Source: Caulobacteraceae bacterium (GTDB lineage Bacteria > Pseudomonadota > Alphaproteobacteria > Caulobacterales > Caulobacteraceae). From it: DNA of 5,320 nucleotides. Below are positions 1 to 5,320 of the stretch, one piece after another. The stretch covers positions 1 to 5,320 of the forward strand of contig JASLDZ010000473.1 in NCBI GenBank assembly GCA_030151985.1. The letters are read 5' to 3'. The notes beneath the pieces are model-generated. The model was not told the origin of the DNA. It searched no databases and saw only the letters and a list, made by a program, of their open reading frames with translations. The position numbers and the translations under genes are program-made. Position 1 is the stretch's first letter, and each line of letters starts with the position of its first letter.

Positions 1-1
1 C

Positions 2-505
2 GGCGAGGCGGTGGTCCTGGCCGTCCCCCCCGGAGTCGCCGCCGAACTGATTCCCGGCCTGACCGCTCCGACCGAGCACCGGGCGATCGTCAACGGCCAC
101 TTCAAGCTGCCCGCCCCCGCCCGCGCGCCGCCGATCCTGGGCGTGGTCGGGGGGACGGTGGAGTGGATTTTCGCCTTCGCGGACCGCATCTCGGTCACCG
201 TCTCCGGCGCCGACCGGCTGGTCGACATGGAGCGCGCGGCCCTCGCCGCGCTGCTGTGGGCCGACGTGGCCAAGGCGCTCGACCTGTCCGATGAGCCGCC
301 TGCCTGGCAGGTGGTGAAGGAGAAGCGCGCCACCTTCGCCGCCACGCCCGAGCAGAACGCCCGACGCCCGGGGCCACGCACCGGGCACGCCAACCTCTTC
401 CTCGCCGGCGACTGGACCGACACGGGCTTGCCCGCAACCTTGGAGGGCTCGGTACGCTCGGGCTTTCAGGCCGCCGATTTGGCGCTGGCGGCGCTTCGGG
501 TGTAA
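2..505 (+). CDS. hpnE: Hydroxysqualene reductase / squalene-associated FAD-dependent desaturase HpnE, C-terminal part (5' truncated by window edge)
   Basis: This is the C-terminal 167 residues of a FAD-dependent amine-oxidase/phytoene-desaturase-like protein. HpnE of the HpnCDE squalene route reduces hydroxysqualene to squalene (family knowledge). The frame is open from the first complete codon at position 2, so the GTG at 11 is an internal Val and not a start. Visible marks are AVVLAVPPGVAAEL near the left edge, a typical segment of this family, and LFLAGDWTDTGLPATLEGSV at about 392-451. The second motif is the C-terminal FAD-binding signature, in which the Gly-Asp contacts the cofactor and the TLEGSVRSG helix follows. 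Family members are usually a little over 400 aa, so the N-terminal Rossmann GxGxxG part lies upstream of the window. The gene ends 27 nt before shc on the same strand, which fits an hpnC-hpnD-hpnE-shc operon. The HpnE assignment, as against another carotenoid-type desaturase, rests partly on the adjacent shc. Confidence 0.9.
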   Translation, partial: GEAVVLAVPPGVAAELIPGLTAPTEHRAIVNGHFKLPAPARAPPILGVVGGTVEWIFAFADRISVTVSGADRLVDMERAALAALLWADVAKALDLSDEPPAWQVVKEKRATFAATPEQNARRPGPRTGHANLFLAGDWTDTGLPATLEGSVRSGFQAADLALAALRV

Positions 506-514
506 TTCCGCGCC

Positions 515-519
515 GGGGA
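515..519 (+). promoter_or_regulatory. Weak Shine-Dalgarno-like sequence of shc
   Basis: GGGGA lies in the 27-nt hpnE-shc gap, 13 nt before GTG 533 and 19 nt before ATG 539. The spacing is long for a ribosome binding site but favours the GTG. No other purine-rich stretch occurs between it and either start. Confidence 0.35.
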
Positions 520-532
520 TGCCTAGCTAAAC

Positions 533-2557
533 GTGATCATGTTCGACTCGCCTGACATCGGCCTGGAGGCGCGCCCGCTCGCGTCCGGCCCCGCCGCCTC
601 GCCCGCCCTCGACCGCCTGGACGCCGACGTCGCACGCGCGGCCGACGCCCTGCGCGCGCTGGCCAAGCCCGACGGCCACTTCGTGTTCGAACTGGAGGCC
701 GACGCCACCATCCCCGCCGAGTACCTCCTGCTGCGCCACTACCTGGGCGAGGAGGACGACGTGGAGCTGGAGGCGGGGATCGCCCGCTACCTGCGCCGCA
801 TCCAGTCGCCTGCGCATGGCGGCTGGGGCCTGTTCCACGCCGGCGCCTTCGACATCTCGGCGACAGTGAAGGCCTATTTCGCGCTGAAGATGGCCGGCGA
901 CGACCCGGCCGCGCCGCACATGGCGCGCGCCCGCGACGCCGTGCTGGCGGCGGGCGGCGCGGCGGCGGTCAACGTCTTCACCAAGATCCAGCTGGCGCTG
1001 TTCGGCCTCTCCCCGCCCGGCGTCGGGCCCTGGGGCGACATCCCGACCATGCCGCCGGAGCTGATCCTGCTCCCCCGCTGGTTCCCCATCCACCTGTCGA
1101 AGATGAGCTACTGGGCGCGGACGGTGATCGTGCCGCTGCTGGTGCTCGGCGCGCTGAAGCCCGTGGCCAGGAACCCGCGGGGGATCACGGTGGAGGAGCT
1201 CTACGCCCCCGCCGGCACGCCGCTGCCGAAGAAGGCGACCCATGCGAAGCCGCTGTGGAAGGCCGGGTTCGGGGCGCTCGACGTGCTGCTGAAGGCGGCG
1301 GAGGGGCTGTGGCCCAAGGGTCTTCGCGCCCGCGCCATCTGCCGCTGCCGCAGCTTCGTGGTGGAGCGGCTGAACGGGGAGGATGGGCTGGGCGCCATCT
1401 ACCCCGCCATGGCCAACAGCGTGATGATGTTCGACGCGCTCGGGTACGGCCCCGAGCATCCCGACCGCGCCGTCGCCCGCCAGTCGGTCGACAACCTGCT
1501 GGTCCGCCAGCCCGAGGAGGGCGGCCCCGGCGAAATCTACTGCCAGCCCTGCGTCTCGCCCGTGTGGGACACCGCGCTCGCCGCCCACGCCCTGATCGAG
1601 GCCGGCGGCGAGGCGAACGAGACCGCCGCGCTGGACGCGCTCGCCTGGCTGAAGCCCTTGCAGGTGCTCGACGTGAAGGGCGACTGGGCCGAGGAGAAGC
1701 CGGATGTCCGCCCCGGCGGCTGGGCCTTCCAGTACGCCAACGCCCACTACCCGGACCTCGACGACACCGCCGTGGTGGTCATGGCCATGGACCGCGCGCG
1801 AAAGCGGCTCGGCGCCGAAGGCTACGACGAGGCGATCGCCCGCGGCGAGGAGTGGACCGTCGGCCTGCAGTCCAAGAACGGCGGCTTCGGCGCCTTCGAC
1901 GCGGACAATGCGTACCACTACCTGAACAACATCCCCTTCGCCGACCACGGCGCCCTGCTCGACCCGCCCACCGAGGACGTCACCGGCCGGGTGGTCTCGA
2001 TGATGGGCCAGCTGGAGGACGCGGACCCCGCGCGGCTGCAACGCGCCCTCGCCTATCTGGAGAAGACGCAGCTGGCCGACGGCTCCTGGTTCGGTCGCTG
2101 GGGGGTGAACTACGTGTACGGCACGTGGTCGGTGCTGTGCGCGCTGAACGGCGCAAAGGTCGATCCGGCCTCGCCCTTGGTGCGCAAGGCGGTGGCCTGG
2201 CTGGAGCGCATCCAGAACGCCGACGGCGGCTGGGGCGAGGATTGCGACAGCTACAAGCTCGACTACCGGGGCTACGAGCCCGCCCCCTCCACCGCCTCGC
2301 AGACCGCCTGGGCGGTGCTGGGGCTGATGGCGGTGGGCGAGGCCGACTCGCCCGCGGTCTCGCGCGGGATCGCCTGGCTGCAGGCGAACCAGCGCGAGGA
2401 CGGCCTATGGGGGCAGGAGCACTACACCGGCGGCGGTTTCCCGCGGGTGTTCTACCTGCGCTACCACGGTTATCCGAAGTTCTTCCCGCTGTGGGCGATC
2501 GCGCGCTACCGCAACCTCAAGCGCAGCAACGCCAAAGACGTGGCGTGGGGGATGTGA
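533..2557 (+). CDS. shc: Squalene-hopene cyclase (HpnF)
   Basis: The 674-aa product matches the usual size of proteobacterial squalene-hopene cyclases. These monotopic membrane enzymes fold squalene and cyclise it by protonation to hopene/hopanol. The catalytic acid motif DxDD is present as D408-L-D-D411, inside GGWAFQYANAHYPDLDDTAV. QW-type repeats of the (alpha/alpha)-barrel are visible: QSPAHGGWGLF (91-101), LQSKNGGFGAF with FDADN at 455-459, QLADGSWFGRWG (513-524), QNADGGWGED (561-570) and QANQREDGLWG (617-627). Also present are GEIYCQPCVSPVWDT (333-347), where the Cys/Trp region lines the active site, and the C-terminal block GFPRVFYLRYHGYPKFFPLW. No key residue is missing. The N-terminal block reads GHFVFELEAD, with Phe50 where Trp is common. 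Start: GTG at 533, with ATG at 539 (two codons later) as an alternative. A weak purine run GGGGA at 515-519 sits 13 nt before the GTG and fits it better. The gene lies 27 nt after hpnE and overlaps hpnG by 4 nt. Confidence 0.97.
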   Translation: MIMFDSPDIGLEARPLASGPAASPALDRLDADVARAADALRALAKPDGHFVFELEADATIPAEYLLLRHYLGEEDDVELEAGIARYLRRIQSPAHGGWGLFHAGAFDISATVKAYFALKMAGDDPAAPHMARARDAVLAAGGAAAVNVFTKIQLALFGLSPPGVGPWGDIPTMPPELILLPRWFPIHLSKMSYWARTVIVPLLVLGALKPVARNPRGITVEELYAPAGTPLPKKATHAKPLWKAGFGALDVLLKAAEGLWPKGLRARAICRCRSFVVERLNGEDGLGAIYPAMANSVMMFDALGYGPEHPDRAVARQSVDNLLVRQPEEGGPGEIYCQPCVSPVWDTALAAHALIEAGGEANETAALDALAWLKPLQVLDVKGDWAEEKPDVRPGGWAFQYANAHYPDLDDTAVVVMAMDRARKRLGAEGYDEAIARGEEWTVGLQSKNGGFGAFDADNAYHYLNNIPFADHGALLDPPTEDVTGRVVSMMGQLEDADPARLQRALAYLEKTQLADGSWFGRWGVNYVYGTWSVLCALNGAKVDPASPLVRKAVAWLERIQNADGGWGEDCDSYKLDYRGYEPAPSTASQTAWAVLGLMAVGEADSPAVSRGIAWLQANQREDGLWGQEHYTGGGFPRVFYLRYHGYPKFFPLWAIARYRNLKRSNAKDVAWGM

Positions 2558-3216
2558 GCCTCCTCGTCGTCTGCGGCCTCCAGGCCGAGGCGGCGATCGC
2601 TCAGGGACCGGACGTGCGCACCGTCGTCGGGGGCGGCCGCGAGGACGGGCTTCGCGCGCGCATCCAAGCGGCGATCGCCGACCGACGTCCGGACGGCGTC
2701 CTGAGCTTCGGCGTCGCCGGCGCGCTCTCGCACGATCTGGTCGCCGGCGAGCTGGTGGTGGCCGAGGCGGTCATCCACGCCGGCCGCCTGTTCGACGCCG
2801 ACCCGCCCTGGCGCGAGGCGCTCACCCGCAAGCTGAAGGCGCGCGAGGCGCTGCTGGCCGCCTCCTCCGTCGTCGTCGCGGACCGCCGCGCCAAGTCGGA
2901 GCTGCGGCGGGCGGGGGGCGGCGCGCTCACCGACATGGAGAGCGGCGTCGCGGCCGAGTTGGCGCACGCGCATGGCGTCCCCTTCTGCGCCGTCCGCGCC
3001 GTTTCCGACGACGCCCGCACCGCCCTGCCCCCCTCGGCGGTCGCGGGCATGGGACCGGAGGGTGAGGTGCGCGTCGGCCGCGTCCTGCGCTCGCTCGCGC
3101 GCCGCCCCCACGACCTGCCGGGCCTGGTGCGGGTGGGGCGCGGCTCGGCCAAGGCGTTCGAGGCGCTGCGCCGCGCCCGGGCGACGCTCGGCGAGGACTT
3201 CGCCTTCACGGCCTGA
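2554..3216 (+). CDS. hpnG: Hopanoid-associated phosphorylase/nucleosidase HpnG
   Basis: The 220-aa product belongs to the purine nucleoside phosphorylase / MTA-SAH nucleosidase superfamily. HpnG releases adenine from adenosylhopane, giving the ribosylhopane intermediate of C35 hopanoids (family knowledge); it acts after HpnH and before side-chain modification. Visible marks: an N-terminal LLVVCGLQAEA strand and turn; the glycine-rich GVAGAL at 53-58 after a hydrophobic strand; and D127-M-E129-S, the conserved DME motif contacting the ribose. Then comes GVPFCAVRAVSDDA, where D152 in SDD corresponds to the catalytic Asp of MTA nucleosidases. Start: the frame is open far back through shc (to 1255), but that part is the shadow of shc. 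The true start is GTG 2554, which overlaps the shc stop as GTGA, has GGGG just upstream, and yields the family's N-terminus. Translation is probably coupled to shc. It is the last gene of this operon; no hpnH follows. It could be a generic nucleosidase, but position and motifs favour HpnG. Confidence 0.92.
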   Translation: MSLLVVCGLQAEAAIAQGPDVRTVVGGGREDGLRARIQAAIADRRPDGVLSFGVAGALSHDLVAGELVVAEAVIHAGRLFDADPPWREALTRKLKAREALLAASSVVVADRRAKSELRRAGGGALTDMESGVAAELAHAHGVPFCAVRAVSDDARTALPPSAVAGMGPEGEVRVGRVLRSLARRPHDLPGLVRVGRGSAKAFEALRRARATLGEDFAFTA

Positions 3217-3233
3217 GGCGAGGCGTCAGGCCG
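3209..3233. terminator. Perfect 8-bp inverted repeat spanning both convergent stop codons; probable bidirectional terminator
   Basis: Left arm CGGCCTGA (3209-3216) and right arm TCAGGCCG (3226-3233) are exact reverse complements around a 9-nt loop, GGCGAGGCG. The left arm contains the TGA of hpnG and the right arm contains the TGA of tpiA read on the minus strand. The hairpin therefore fills the whole 9-nt gap between the convergent genes. No T-run follows on either strand, so it is not a textbook intrinsic terminator. It may act with Rho, protect 3' ends, or be a chance GC-rich palindrome. The location and perfect pairing are seen; the terminator role is inferred. Confidence 0.55.
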
Positions 3234-3963
3234 CCGCGTAGACGATGGGCAGGAAGTCCTTGGCGCGCAGCGACGCTCCGCCGACCAGGGCGCCGCCCAC
3301 CCCCGGCAGGGCCATCAGCTCGGCGGCGTTCTCGGGCTTGACCGAGCCGCCGTAGAGCACCCGGCCGCTTCCGCCGAAGCGCTCCGCGACCTCGAGCAGC
3401 GCCTCGTGCACCTCCACGATCTGGTCGTGGGTCGGGGTGCGGCCCGTGCCGATCGCCCACACCGGCTCGTAGGCGATGGAGAAGCGGCGGCCCTCCAGCT
3501 CCTCGGGCAGCGAGCCGCGGGCCTGAGCGCGCACCACCTCCAGCGTGCGGCCGCCGTCGCGCTCCTCGCCCGTCTCGCCGACGCAGACGATCGGCTCCAG
3601 CCCGCCGCGGATCGCCGCCCGCACCTTGCTCGCCACGGTGGCGTCGGTCTCGCCGTAGCCCTGGCGGCGTTCGGAGTGGCCCACGATCACCAGCGTGGCG
3701 CCCGCGTCCTGCAGCATCTCGGCCGAGAGGTCGCCGGTCCAGGCGCCGCCGGCCTCGAAGTGCACGTCCTGCGCGCCGACCTCGATCAGGCCTTCGGAGC
3801 GCTTCACCACCGACAGGATCAGCGTGGCGGGAGGCATCACGGCGACGCGGCAGCCGGGCGGCTCGGCGCGGAGCGCGTCCACGAGCGATTCGACCTCGCG
3901 CATCTGGGCGCGCATGCCGTTCATCTTCCAGTTGCCGGCGACGAGCTTCTTGGCGGCTGACAT
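3226..3963 (-). CDS. tpiA: Triose-phosphate isomerase
   Basis: The 245-aa cytosolic TIM-barrel enzyme interconverts dihydroxyacetone phosphate and glyceraldehyde 3-phosphate in glycolysis and gluconeogenesis; family length is about 250. All catalytic elements are present: AGNWKMNG with N11 and K13; VIVGHSERR with H96 as electrophile and E98; AYEPVWAIGTG with E166 as the catalytic base and the mobile phosphate-gripping loop right after it; and YGGSV (204-208) plus GVGGALVGGASL for phosphate binding. Start: ATG at 3963 gives MSAAKKLVAGNWKMNG, the normal family N-terminus, with AGGAG (3975-3979, minus strand) 11 nt upstream. The frame stays open upstream to 4308, but that extension lies antisense to the next gene and is not family-like. 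The gene is convergent with hpnG (9-nt gap) and divergent from the PpiD-like gene (169-nt gap). It has no evident functional tie to the hopanoid genes. Confidence 0.98.
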   Translation of the reverse strand: MSAAKKLVAGNWKMNGMRAQMREVESLVDALRAEPPGCRVAVMPPATLILSVVKRSEGLIEVGAQDVHFEAGGAWTGDLSAEMLQDAGATLVIVGHSERRQGYGETDATVASKVRAAIRGGLEPIVCVGETGEERDGGRTLEVVRAQARGSLPEELEGRRFSIAYEPVWAIGTGRTPTHDQIVEVHEALLEVAERFGGSGRVLYGGSVKPENAAELMALPGVGGALVGGASLRAKDFLPIVYAAA

Positions 3964-3974
3964 CGGGCGGCGGT

Positions 3975-3979
3975 CTCCT
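3975..3979 (-). promoter_or_regulatory. Shine-Dalgarno sequence of tpiA
   Basis: Read on the minus strand this is AGGAG, 11 nt before the ATG at 3963. It supports the 245-aa start over the much longer open frame that continues to 4308. Confidence 0.65.
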
Positions 3980-4055
3980 GAGCGGCGGCGGCCTTTCCGG
4001 CTAAGGCAAGCGGGCCGCGAAGTCACGGCCGCCCTGCCCGCGCCGCGCACCCGCC

Positions 4056-4085
4056 TTGCTCCGGCCGCGCACGCCGCCGTATACG
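4056..4085 (+). promoter_or_regulatory. Possible sigma-70-type promoter for the PpiD-like gene
   Basis: TTGCTC (4056-4061) and TATACG (4080-4085) are separated by 18 nt. The -10 candidate is one of the few AT-containing patches in the region. A start site near 4092 would leave a leader of about 40 nt before ATG 4133. Both boxes deviate from consensus (TTGACA, TATAAT), so this is a candidate only. Confidence 0.4.
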
Positions 4086-4132
4086 CGGGCGAACGCCGGG
4101 CCCCCGGCCGCTGCCGGAGTCCCCGTCCCCTC

Positions 4133-5320
4133 ATGCTCGCCGCCATCCGCCGCTTCGCGAAGTCGCCCTGGGCGACGGGGCTCATCGCGCTCCTGCTGAT
4201 GAGCTTCGCCGTGTTCGGCATCCGCGACGTGTTCAACGCCGGCGTCGTGGGCGACGCGGTGGTGAAGGTGGGCGACCGCAAGATCACCTCCACCCAGTTC
4301 CGCGCCATGTTCGACCGCTACCTGCAGGGCGTGGCCCAGCAGAACGGCGGCAAGGCGATCTCCATCCAGGACGCCGCCGCCCAGGGCCTGGACGCCCGCG
4401 CGCTGAACGAGGTCGCCTACGAGGAATCGGTCGGCGCCCTGATCACGCACCTGGGCGTGCGCCCCTCCGACAAGCTGGTGGCCGACGAGCTCGGGAAAGC
4501 GCAGCGCTTCCGCGACCCGATCACCGGCAAGTTCGACGCCAAGGCCTACAAGGCGTTCCTGCGCGAGAACAACACGACCGCCGACGAGATCGAAGGCTCG
4601 ATCCGCGACCAGATCGGCCAGCAGCATCTCCTCACCGGATTGGTGGCGGGCATCCAGGCGCCGGCGGCCTACACGGCGGTGCAGGCGGCCTACAACGGGG
4701 AGGCGCGCAGCTTCAGCTACGTGGCGCTGACGCCGAACATGGTGTCCAAGCCCGCCCCGCCGACCGACGCCGAGCTGCAGGCGTTCATGAAGGCCAACGC
4801 GCAGGCCTTCCTGCGACCCGAGGTGCGCACCGTCAGCCTGGTGCGCTTCTCCGCCTCACAGCTCGCGCCGACGGTCACGCCCGACCCGAAGGAGGTGCAG
4901 AAGCGCTTCGACTTCGAGAAGGACAGCCTGTCGACGCCCGAGAAGCGGTCGCTGGTGCAGATCCCTCTGAAGTCCGCCGCCGAAGGCGCGGCCGTGGCTG
5001 CGCGGCTGCAGAAGGGCGAGGACCCCTCCGCCGTCGCCAAGGCGCTGGGCGTGCAGGCGGTGGCGCTCTCCGACACCCCGTCCACCGCCATTCCGGACAA
5101 GGCCGTGGCGGACGCCGCCTTCGCCATGAAGCCGGGCGAGGTCCGCACCGTCGCCGGATCGCTGGGGCCGTCGGTCGTGAAGCTCACCGGGGTGACGCCC
5201 GGCAAGGCGGTGACGCTCGACGAGGCCCGTCCCAAGATCGAGCAGGAGGCGCGCCTCGCCGCCGCCGCCGCCAAGGCGCAGGACCTGGCCCGCAAGTACG
5301 ACGACGCCCGCTCGGGCGGG
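4133..5320 (+). CDS. ppiD: PpiD/SurA-like membrane-anchored peptidyl-prolyl isomerase family protein, N-terminal part (3' truncated by window edge)
   Basis: The frame is open for 396 codons from ATG 4133 to the last base, with no stop, so the C-terminus lies outside the window. The architecture fits PpiD, an inner-membrane-anchored periplasmic chaperone that helps newly translocated outer-membrane and periplasmic proteins fold. A short basic N-terminus (MLAAIRRFAKSP) is followed by one hydrophobic segment at about 13-30 (WATGLIALLLMSFAVFGI), giving an N-in/C-out anchor. Next comes a SurA_N-like helical chaperone domain from about 40 to 170, with VVKVGDRKITSTQFRAMF at its start and FDAKAYKAFLRENN inside. 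A parvulin-like domain follows at about 272-353 (RSLVQIPL ... AAFAMKPGEVRTV ... VVKLTGV). That domain lacks the GGDLGWF-type loop of active parvulins, so isomerase activity is doubtful. Family proteins are usually about 620-650 aa, so roughly 60% is seen. A weak GGAG (4116-4119) lies 13 nt upstream of the start. The family call is firm; PpiD as against another SurA_N protein is slightly less so. Confidence 0.88.
   Translation, partial: MLAAIRRFAKSPWATGLIALLLMSFAVFGIRDVFNAGVVGDAVVKVGDRKITSTQFRAMFDRYLQGVAQQNGGKAISIQDAAAQGLDARALNEVAYEESVGALITHLGVRPSDKLVADELGKAQRFRDPITGKFDAKAYKAFLRENNTTADEIEGSIRDQIGQQHLLTGLVAGIQAPAAYTAVQAAYNGEARSFSYVALTPNMVSKPAPPTDAELQAFMKANAQAFLRPEVRTVSLVRFSASQLAPTVTPDPKEVQKRFDFEKDSLSTPEKRSLVQIPLKSAAEGAAVAARLQKGEDPSAVAKALGVQAVALSDTPSTAIPDKAVADAAFAMKPGEVRTVAGSLGPSVVKLTGVTPGKAVTLDEARPKIEQEARLAAAAAKAQDLARKYDDARSGG

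Larger units (their letters stand above)
3964..4132. other. Divergent intergenic region between tpiA and the PpiD-like gene
   Basis: This 169-bp stretch must hold promoters for both divergent genes unless one is read from further away. It is very GC-rich. It contains the tpiA ribosome binding site, a small inverted repeat GCCTT / AAGGC (3991-3995 and 4003-4007, 7-nt loop) that would fall in the tpiA leader, and a possible rightward promoter listed separately. I see no convincing minus-strand -35/-10 pair for tpiA, no recognisable riboswitch and no small ORF with a ribosome binding site. Confidence 0.7.

Noticed and set aside
519..530. Four-codon mini-ORF ATG CCT AGC TAA just before shc
   Set aside because: It ends 2 nt before GTG 533 and resembles a leader peptide, but it has no ribosome binding site of its own and no attenuator-like structure. 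It is most simply chance.
527..2041. Open minus-strand frame of 504 codons opposite shc
   Set aside because: It is the antisense shadow of a very GC-rich gene, where stop codons are rare. The translation is low-complexity Arg/Gly/Ala/Val/His with no recognisable domain, and shc on the other strand is unambiguous.
1255..2553. Upstream 433 codons in frame with hpnG
   Set aside because: This part overlaps shc in another frame and reads as Arg/Gly/Pro-rich nonsense. HpnG family similarity begins exactly at GTG 2554.
4013..4030. Inverted repeat GGCCG / CGGCC in the divergent spacer
   Set aside because: A 5-bp GC-only stem with an 8-nt loop is expected by chance at this base composition and has no T-run or operator-like symmetry.
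3964..4308. 115-residue N-terminal extension of tpiA on the minus strand
   Set aside because: It runs antisense into the PpiD-like gene, has no family counterpart, and ATG 3963 has a ribosome binding site and the standard TpiA N-terminus.
4001..5295. Two long minus-strand open frames (208 and 192 codons) opposite the PpiD-like gene
   Set aside because: Their translations lack domains and have shadow-like composition. The plus strand carries an uninterrupted 396-codon frame with a clear membrane anchor and chaperone domain.
1..5320. Search for mobile elements, CRISPR repeats, tRNA genes or a novel defence-type system
   Set aside because: No transposase, integrase, direct-repeat array, tRNA-like cloverleaf or unknown multi-gene cassette was seen. 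Apart from the 169-bp spacer and short gaps, all bases belong to recognised housekeeping or hopanoid genes.

Overview
The window is high-GC DNA (roughly 70% by eye, with codon third positions nearly all G or C). It reads as an ordinary bacterial chromosome, most likely from an alphaproteobacterium. The gene set points to Caulobacterales, perhaps Phenylobacterium-like: a hopanoid operon, and a tpiA divergent from a PpiD-type chaperone. The taxonomic call is inference from gene content and protein style, not from a search.

Layout: (1) positions 1-3216, plus strand, hold the 3' end of a hopanoid biosynthesis operon: the C-terminal part of hpnE (hydroxysqualene reductase), complete shc/hpnF (squalene-hopene cyclase, 674 aa) and complete hpnG (adenosylhopane nucleosidase/phosphorylase, 220 aa). 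The shc-hpnG junction is a 4-nt GTGA overlap. (2) Positions 3209-3233 hold a perfect 8-bp inverted repeat whose two arms carry the stop codons of the convergent genes hpnG and tpiA; it is probably a shared bidirectional terminator. (3) Positions 3226-3963, minus strand, encode complete tpiA (triose-phosphate isomerase, 245 aa). (4) Positions 3964-4132 are a 169-bp divergent intergenic region with a possible sigma-70-type promoter toward the right-hand gene. (5) Positions 4133-5320, plus strand, are the first 396 codons of a membrane-anchored PpiD/SurA-like periplasmic folding factor, open at the window edge.

The first three genes form consecutive parts of one pathway. HpnE completes squalene, Shc cyclises it to hopene, and HpnG removes adenine from adenosylhopane, which the radical-SAM enzyme HpnH makes from diploptene. 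No hpnH lies after hpnG here, so it must be elsewhere if extended C35 hopanoids are made. tpiA (glycolysis/gluconeogenesis) and the PpiD-like gene are housekeeping genes with no metabolic link to the hopanoid operon. I see no mobile element, CRISPR array, tRNA, rRNA or convincing undescribed system. The most notable local structure is the palindrome carrying both stop codons.
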